51,844 nucleotides of DNA from positions 1 to 51,844 of the forward strand of contig JAPPGK010000049.1 of NCBI GenBank assembly GCA_028821405.1. The letters run 5' to 3'. The DNA is from Gammaproteobacteria bacterium. GTDB lineage: Bacteria; Pseudomonadota; Gammaproteobacteria; Pseudomonadales; Azotimanducaceae. Shown piece after piece: positions 46,438 to 51,844 of the stretch; position 1 is the stretch's first letter, and each line of letters starts with the position of its first letter. The position numbers were made by a program, and so were the translations under genes. The notes under the pieces are model-generated. The model was not told the origin of the DNA and did not search any database. It saw only the letters and a program-made list of their open reading frames with translations.

Positions 46438-47472
46438 CTATTCCGTCCAGAGCAGGTCCACGTAGCCGGCGAAGTCCTCCACCGCCTTGCCCGCGCCTCT
46501 CGCAACGCAGGTCAAGGGATCCTCCGCAATGACCACGGGCAGGCCGGTTTCTTCGGCGAGCAAGACGTCGAGATCCTTCAGCAACGCCCCCCCGCCCGTG
46601 AGCACGATGCCGGTCTCGGCGATGTCCGCTGCGAGTTCGGGCGGCGTGTGCTCCAACGCGTTCTTGACCTCCTGGACGATCGTCGACAAGGGCTCCTGGA
46701 GCGCTTCCAGGACATCGTTGCTGTTCAAGGTCACCTGTCGCGGTACGCCCAACGACAGGTTGCGTCCGCGTACGCTGATCTCGCGGACTTCCTGCTGCGG
46801 ATAGGCGACCCCGATTTGGTACTTGATGTGTTCGGCCATGGCTTCGCCGATCAGCGTGCCCTGGGCGCGTCGAACGTAGTTGAGAATGTTCTCGTCGAAG
46901 CGGTCGCCCCCGACGCGAACGGTGTCGGAGTAGACGATGCCACTCAACGAAACAACGGCGATTTCCGTTGTCCCGCCACCGATGTCCACGACCATTGTGC
47001 CGACCGCCTCGTGGACGGGCAGTCCTGCACCGATGGCGGCTGCCATCGGCTCTTCGATGAGTCGAACATCCCGCGACCCGGCCGACAACGCCGAGTCGCG
47101 GATGGCCTTCCGCTCGAGTAGCGTCGAGCGGCAGGGCACGCTGACGATAACCCGCGGACTAGGTCGGACGATGGCGTTCTCCTGCACTTTGCCAATGAAG
47201 CGCCGGAGCATCTCCTTGGTGTAGGTGTCGTCGGCGATGACGCCATCTTTCAAGGGCCGAATGGCCTTGATGTTGATTGGCGTCCGCCCGAGCATGCGTT
47301 TGGCATCCGATCCAACCGCCAGCACCCGTCGCTCTCGCCGGTCTTCCCGAATGGCCACCACCGACGGTTCGTCGAGGATGATCCCCTTCTCTTTGGCGTA
47401 GATCAGCGTGTTGGCGGTCCCGAGGTCGATGGACAGGTCCCGTGAAAACAACCCGCGCAGGTTCTTGAGCAT
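46438..47472 (-). CDS. mreB: Rod shape-determining protein MreB
   Basis: 344 residues (E. coli 347) from ATG 47472; the frame is open further upstream, but that part has no conserved sequence. Actin-fold nucleotide motifs: [12 protein letters not shown] (phosphate 1), [13 protein letters not shown] (phosphate 2) and [15 protein letters not shown] (adenosine). It forms membrane filaments that guide cell-wall growth in rods. First gene of the leftward mreBCD set. Confidence 0.97.
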   Translation of the reverse strand: MLKNLRGLFSRDLSIDLGTANTLIYAKEKGIILDEPSVVAIREDRRERRVLAVGSDAKRMLGRTPINIKAIRPLKDGVIADDTYTKEMLRRFIGKVQENAIVRPSPRVIVSVPCRSTLLERKAIRDSALSAGSRDVRLIEEPMAAAIGAGLPVHEAVGTMVVDIGGGTTEIAVVSLSGIVYSDTVRVGGDRFDENILNYVRRAQGTLIGEAMAEHIKYQIGVAYPQQEVREISVRGRNLSLGVPRQVTLNSNDVLEALQEPLSTIVQEVKNALEHTPPELAADIAETGIVLTGGGALLKDLDVLLAEETGLPVVIAEDPLTCVARGAGKAVEDFAGYVDLLWTE

Positions 47473-47506
47473 CGAGCGAAGCGACGGTGAGTAGTGGCAA
47501 TACGCC

Positions 47507-47515
47507 ACTCTACCA
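47507..47515 (-). promoter_or_regulatory. Possible extended -10 promoter of mreB
   Basis: On the minus strand TGGTAGAGT, close to the gyrA element TGGTAGAAT, lies 35 bases before the mreB ATG. No good -35 is visible. The 231-bp gap 47473-47703 must also hold the gatC promoter, which I could not place. Confidence 0.3.
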
Positions 47516-47703
47516 CGCCGCCCCCGACGGCGGGTTAACCGAAGACGGGAGACAATGTGGAGGGAGAAACCCAGGCCGAGCCATGACCGGTCCCGAGCCG
47601 GTGTTCCTCGGCGTCTTGTGCTCCTGCTCCCGCCCCCAACAGGAACCATCGCCCCCGGCGGTTGTCGTAACATCGCGCGCGGGCAAACATCGAAGGTACC
47701 GTC

Positions 47704-47985
47704 TTGGAAGCCGACCTCATCGACAAGCTGATGCGGCTTGCCGCGCTCCGACTCGAATCCGAGGAGCGGCACCTGTTGCAGGACAATCTGCGAAAGATCG
47801 TCCACCTCATCGATACGATGCAATCCGCCGATACCGACGGGGTCGAACCCCTCGACCACCCGCTGGACGGCGTACAGCCCTTGAGGCCCGACAACGTTAC
47901 CGAGGTCGTCGATCGCGACCGGTTCCAGAGCTCCGCGCCAGAGGTTCGCGACGGCCTCTATCTCGTGCCCCGGGTCGTCGAATGA
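47704..47985 (+). CDS. gatC: Asp/Glu-tRNA amidotransferase subunit C
   Basis: 93 residues with a TTG start; the reading frame begins here with the standard GatC head ([28 protein letters not shown]), and [16 protein letters not shown] is the conserved C-terminal segment. It stabilises the GatA-GatB complex. Its stop overlaps the gatA ATG. Adjacent, divergent mreB is the same arrangement as in Pseudomonas. Confidence 0.94.
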   Translation: MEADLIDKLMRLAALRLESEERHLLQDNLRKIVHLIDTMQSADTDGVEPLDHPLDGVQPLRPDNVTEVVDRDRFQSSAPEVRDGLYLVPRVVE

Positions 47986-49433
47986 CCGTCGGGCCATTCG
48001 CCACGATTGCCGAGATCCGCGCTGCTCTGGCGTCGAAGGCCACCAGCGCCACCGAAGTTGCCCGAGAGCACTTGGATCGGATCGCCCGGAGCGATCTGAA
48101 CTGCTTCGTCACCGTCTGCGAAGACGCCGCGCTCGCCGCCGCACGTGAAGCGGACGCGCTGATCTCGCGCGAGGGTCAATCCGGTCTCCTAGGCGTACCC
48201 GTGGCGCACAAGGACGTCTTCTGTACAGCGGCCGTGCGCACCACTTGCGCGTCCCGGATGCTTGCCGATTTCGTCCCCCCCTACGACGCCACCGTGGTCA
48301 CCAAGTTGCGCGACTCGGGTGCCATCATGCTGGGCAAAACGAACATGGACGAGTTCGCGATGGGATCCTCGAACGAAAACAGCTACTTCGGGCCGGTCTC
48401 GAACCCTTGGAATCCGCTACGCGTTCCGGGTGGGTCGTCGGGCGGGTCCGCCGCAGCCGTTGCCGCCGGTCTGGTTCCCGCGGCGACCGCCACGGATACG
48501 GGCGGATCGATTCGGCAACCCGCCGCGTTCTGCGGGATCAGCGGTTTGAAGCCCACGTACGGGCGGGTGTCGCGCTACGGCATGGTGGCCTTCGCCTCAA
48601 GCCTCGACCAGGGCGGGCCAATGGCCCGTTCGGCAGCCGATCTTCGTCTTCTCCTCCAACACATGGAGGGCCACGACCCCCTGGACTCCACCAGCGCCGA
48701 TGTCGAGCCCACACCCAGCGCGGCCGACGGAGAAGCATCGCGAATCGGTATTCCCGGCGAATACTGGTGTGGCCTCGATCCCCGTCTTGCCGGCGCTCTC
48801 GACGATGCCGCTGCGGTCATCGAACAGATCGGCCACCGACGCGTGGACATCTCCCTGCCACACAGTGGCTACGCCACCGCCGCCTACTACGTCGTCGCCA
48901 GCGCGGAGGCTTCCACGAACCTGTCGCGCTACGATGGCGTCCGCTTCGGGCACCGCGCGCAGATGCCGGCGGATCTCGACGACCTCTACGCACGGTCGCG
49001 CACGGAGGGATTCGGCGCCGAGGTGAAAAGGCGCATCCTGACCGGCACCTATGCGCTCTCGATTGGCTACTACGACGCGTACTACCGCAAAGCCCAGCGG
49101 CTGCGCCGGCTTATCCGGCAGGACTTTCTGGATGCCTTCAACGATGTCGACCTGATCCTTGCACCCGCAACGCCGTCCACGGCGTTCGAGAAGGGGGCGC
49201 TAAGTGCACCCGATGACACCAAGGATCCCACCGCGATGTACGAACAAGACGTCTATACCGTGCCGGCAAGCTTGGCCGGATTGCCGGCCTTGAGCATTCC
49301 CTGCGGGATCACCGGAGGCTTGCCCGTCGGCATGCAGTTAATCGCTCCCCACTTCGGCGAGGACAGGCTCCTCGCCCTCGCCGAGGCATTCCAGCGGGAG
49401 ACCGACTGGCACCAGCGGACGCCGCGACCATGA
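47982..49433 (+). CDS. gatA: Asp/Glu-tRNA amidotransferase subunit A
   Basis: 483 residues, ATG overlapping the gatC stop. Amidase-signature triad: Lys in VAHKD, cis-Ser in [11 protein letters not shown] and the nucleophile in [13 protein letters not shown]. It releases ammonia from glutamine and passes it to Gat[21 protein letters not shown] and [10 protein letters not shown]-like C-terminal parts (here [10 protein letters not shown]) are typical. The frame is open far upstream of gatC, but that is not coding. Confidence 0.96.
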   Translation: MTVGPFATIAEIRAALASKATSATEVAREHLDRIARSDLNCFVTVCEDAALAAAREADALISREGQSGLLGVPVAHKDVFCTAAVRTTCASRMLADFVPPYDATVVTKLRDSGAIMLGKTNMDEFAMGSSNENSYFGPVSNPWNPLRVPGGSSGGSAAAVAAGLVPAATATDTGGSIRQPAAFCGISGLKPTYGRVSRYGMVAFASSLDQGGPMARSAADLRLLLQHMEGHDPLDSTSADVEPTPSAADGEASRIGIPGEYWCGLDPRLAGALDDAAAVIEQIGHRRVDISLPHSGYATAAYYVVASAEASTNLSRYDGVRFGHRAQMPADLDDLYARSRTEGFGAEVKRRILTGTYALSIGYYDAYYRKAQRLRRLIRQDFLDAFNDVDLILAPATPSTAFEKGALSAPDDTKDPTAMYEQDVYTVPASLAGLPALSIPCGITGGLPVGMQLIAPHFGEDRLLALAEAFQRETDWHQRTPRP

Positions 49434-50878
49434 GCGACTGGGAGAGCGTGATCGGCCTCGAGGTCCACGTCCAACTGAAGACGCGATCAAAGATCTTCTC
49501 CGGTGCTTCCACGGCCTACGGCGCACCGCCCAATACCCAAGCCTGCGCCGTGGACCTGGCGCTCCCCGGCGTGCTGCCCGTGCTGAACGCGGAAGCACTC
49601 CGCATGGCGATCATGTTCGGGATCGCGGTGGACGGGCAGATCGCCGAGCGCTGCCGCTTCGACCGCAAGAGCTACTTCTACCCCGACCTGCCCAAGGGCT
49701 ACCAGATCAGCCAACTCGACGAACCCATCGTCAGGGGTGGCCACCTGGACATCGAGAACGAGGACGGCTCGACAAGACGCATCCACTTGACGCGCGCCCA
49801 CTTGGAGGAGGACGCCGGCAAGTCGCTCCACGCAGACTACGAAGGCAAGACCGGCATCGACCTGAACCGCGCCGGCACGCCACTGCTCGAAGTGGTGAGC
49901 GAACCCGAACTCCGTTCCCCGGCCCAAGCGGGCCGCTACTTCCGCACCCTGCACACCCTCGTGTGCACCTTGGGGATCTGCAACGGGAACCTCAACGAAG
50001 GCTCGATGCGTTGCGACGCCAACGTTTCCATACGCCGGCGAGGGTCGAAGGAACTCGGCGAGCGTACCGAGATCAAGAACCTCAACTCGTTCCGATTTCT
50101 TGACAGGGCGCTTGCCTTCGAGATCGAGCGGCAGATCGATGTGCTCGAATCCGGCGGCGAGGTGCAACGCCAGACGCTGCTCTATGACGCCGAGCGGGAC
50201 GAGACCCGGCCCATGCGCGGCAAGGAACTGTCCGACGACTATCGCTACTTCCCGGACCCCGACCTGCTACCAGTGGAGGTCACACCCGCGATGATCGACG
50301 CGGCTCGGACCAACCTTCCCGAACTCCCTGCCGCCAAACGACACCGTTACATTCAGGAACTGGCGCTCACCGACTACGACGCCCGCTGGCTTACCACGGA
50401 CCCGGACACGGCCGCGTACTTCGAGGACGCCGCAGCTGCAGGCGGCCATCCCAAGGCGGCAGCCCACTGGGTCATGGGCGATGTCGCTGCCGGGGTACGC
50501 CGGGATGACGCCGAATGGTCCGCGGTACCGGTTCCCGCCACGCAGCTCGGCAAGCTCATCGCACGTATCGAGGACGGTTCCATCTCCGGCAAGATCGCCA
50601 AGTCGCTCTTCAAGACGCTTTGGGACGAGGCGAGTGGCGACGTGGACGAACTCATCGACAGCCGCGGCCTCAAACAGGTCAGCGACTCGGACGAGATCGC
50701 CGCCATCGTCCGCCAGGTGATCGACGCGAATCCCGCGCAGGTCGAGCAGGTGCGATCCGGGAAAACCCGGGTTCTCGGTTTCCTGGTCGGACAAGCCATG
50801 AAAGCCAGCGGCGGGAAAGCCAATCCGCGCCGGGTCAGCGAACTGCTGCGAGAGGCGCTGTCCGGGGAAAGATCCTGA
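49430..50878 (+). CDS. gatB: Asp/Glu-tRNA amidotransferase subunit B
   Basis: 482 residues, ATG overlapping the gatA stop. [49 protein letters not shown] and [11 protein letters not shown] are GatB hallmarks; the YqeY-like tail follows (residues about 330-480). It activates and amidates misacylated Glu-tRNA(Gln) or Asp-tRNA(Asn). Last intact gene of the window. Confidence 0.97.
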   Translation: MSDWESVIGLEVHVQLKTRSKIFSGASTAYGAPPNTQACAVDLALPGVLPVLNAEALRMAIMFGIAVDGQIAERCRFDRKSYFYPDLPKGYQISQLDEPIVRGGHLDIENEDGSTRRIHLTRAHLEEDAGKSLHADYEGKTGIDLNRAGTPLLEVVSEPELRSPAQAGRYFRTLHTLVCTLGICNGNLNEGSMRCDANVSIRRRGSKELGERTEIKNLNSFRFLDRALAFEIERQIDVLESGGEVQRQTLLYDAERDETRPMRGKELSDDYRYFPDPDLLPVEVTPAMIDAARTNLPELPAAKRHRYIQELALTDYDARWLTTDPDTAAYFEDAAAAGGHPKAAAHWVMGDVAAGVRRDDAEWSAVPVPATQLGKLIARIEDGSISGKIAKSLFKTLWDEASGDVDELIDSRGLKQVSDSDEIAAIVRQVIDANPAQVEQVRSGKTRVLGFLVGQAMKASGGKANPRRVSELLREALSGERS

Positions 50879-51489
50879 ACTCGGCCGCCTGGGGGTCGCG
50901 TCACTTCGACTGTTCCCGTTCCCTGACCGGCCTGATCACTCCGTCGCCCGCATCTGTTCGCCCCTCTCGACGAGACCGAGATCCGACGCTTCCACCGGAG
51001 TTGCCCCGCCCACCGCGCTGTACGTCTGTTGAGAATCGGGTGGCCGAAGCTCCGCTGGGGCGGACTCTGCCCCTACGGTAACGACGGGCGCGGTCCTTTG
51101 ACGGCATCTCGTGCGATGGGCTGACGTCGTCGCGACCTTGCTCAGCGTTGTCGGGCTCTCGCTCTGTCCCGACCTACGTGACAATTCGCGCGATCCCTAG
51201 CGACCTTCGCGCGATGCGTTGGTTGACGGGAGTCCCCGGCCGCCCGTCGGCCGGAGTTGTCCACGTCGGCGATTCGCCCCGGCCCAAAGGACGACCCGGC
51301 ACGGTCCTTGGCGGCCCCGCGCGGCGCCCTGGTCGACGTGGCGACCCCGCCCGGCCGCGTCGGGCGGCGTTACCAATGGCAACCGAGAACTGCACGTTTC
51401 TGGTCTGGCAACCAAAAACTGGACACTTTCGGGGACTTCGTCAGCGCGTTTCTAACGGCGTCCGGACCACCGGCACGGCGTGTCGGCAG
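50879..51489. other. Gene-free GC-rich stretch
   Basis: No reading frame with coding character was found. It contains an inverse GTAGGGGC motif (51053-51077, ending CCCCTACGG) and a segment AAAAACTGGACAC (about 51416) that resembles transposon-end sequence. CCCGGCCGCGTCGGGCG near 51350 recurs as a near copy at 51733, flanking the element debris. Confidence 0.5.
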
Positions 51490-51712
51490 CACATGATTTG
51501 TCCGCTCTTGTAGCACGTAGATTGTCCGCTCTCGAGGAGTCGGCACGGCGGCCAGATGAAGCGGACGGCATGGCTGCAGGAAACGAGGATGCTGAGGTTC
51601 GAGGAGGCGCTTGACGCCTGGACGGAGAGTCGGCTGACTGTTCCGCGACAATCAAGGTGAGAACGTAGCGACAATCAAGGTGAGAACGTAGCGACAATCA
51701 AGACGAGAAGGC
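51490..51712. mobile_element. Debris of a small insertion element (ISNCY-like ends)
   Basis: The left part has two direct copies of GATTTGTCCGCTCT/GATTGTCCGCTCT (51492-51533). The right part has two exact 23-bp copies beginning GCGACAATCAAGGTGAG (51645-51667, 51668-51690) and a degenerate third. Read on the opposite strand the right repeats give GATTGTCGC, resembling the left ones, so the ends look like inverted arrays of transposase sites. Between them is only a 34-codon transposase stub. Family assignment is by eye. Confidence 0.55.
51556..51660 (+). pseudogene. Truncated transposase N-terminus
   Basis: 34 codons from ATG 51556. MLRFEEALDAWTESRLT resembles the start of ISNCY-type transposases (RFEExxxxWxxxxLTQEEAA...), and then runs straight into the right repeat array and a stop. 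The DNA-binding remainder and the catalytic domain are missing. Confidence 0.5.
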
Positions 51713-51844
51713 CGATGTTGCGCGCCTAGGCCCCGCTCGGCCGCGTCGGGCGTTGTTCGCGTGGCCGACCGGGGTGGCGCTGCCCTCGCCCGCCGACAAC
51801 CTGCCGTTCCTACTTCGTCCGCTTCGCTCCCCGGGCCCGCCGGC

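Noticed and set aside
47487-49433. 648-codon gatA frame starting before gatC
   Set aside because: The first 165 codons lie over gatC and lack amidase features; ATG 47982 overlaps the gatC stop and gives the normal GatA length.
51645-51712. Possible CRISPR array (23-bp repeats)
   Set aside because: Copies are directly adjacent with no spacers, and they match transposon-end sites.
1-51844. tRNA or rRNA genes
   Set aside because: No cloverleaf with a TTCGAATCC-type arm and no rRNA sequence was noticed in the intergenic gaps; a covariance search would settle it.

Overview
The window is a high-GC bacterial chromosome segment that fits an uncultured gammaproteobacterium. The gene orders gyrA-serC-pheA-hisC-tyrA-cmk-rpsA-ihfB-lapA and rng-yhdP-tldD-pmbA next to mreBCD and divergent gatCAB are the arrangements known from Pseudomonas and relatives, here brought together on one segment. 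Sequence similarity was judged by eye only; no searches were run. No tRNA, rRNA, CRISPR array or intact transposase was seen.

Layout. (1) 1-8956, accessory: the C-terminal end of a RaxB/CvaB-type peptide exporter, two small hypothetical proteins, a VOC protein, a beta-barrel-like protein, a large ABC-2/M1-like membrane protein, a GST-family protein, a 101-aa protein, and an intradiol dioxygenase broken by a frameshift at a perfect 18-bp inverted repeat. (2) 9156-22651, the most notable part: an MtrA/DmsE-type decaheme cytochrome and an MtrB/PioB-type porin followed by a TonB-dependent receptor, all leftward. Divergent from them are a 1707-aa exported protein with two haem sites, repeats and two carbohydrate-binding-like modules, then a Tat-exported DUF1501-type protein and a diheme cytochrome c. 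Together these look like an outer-membrane electron conduit with an unusual extracellular partner set. (3) 22676-25195: a DinB/MDMPI-like metal-binding protein and an MtaD-type deaminase. (4) 25255-36282: gyrA, aromatic amino acid genes, cmk, rpsA, ihfB, lapA and a ComEA-like protein. (5) 36459-47472, leftward: pmbA, tldD, yhdP, rng, mreD, mreC, mreB. (6) 47704-50878: gatC, gatA, gatB. (7) 50879-51844: no intact gene; the debris of a small insertion element.

Two genes expected from Pseudomonas-type synteny are absent: aroA between tyrA and cmk, and maf between mreD and rng. The maf position instead holds a dispersed repeat and a perfect 21-bp hairpin. A second dispersed repeat family built on GTAGGGGC and GC-rich palindromes lies in many intergenic gaps. 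Genes inside operons often overlap by 4 bp (ATGA, GTGA or TTGA), and many starts are GTG or TTG.
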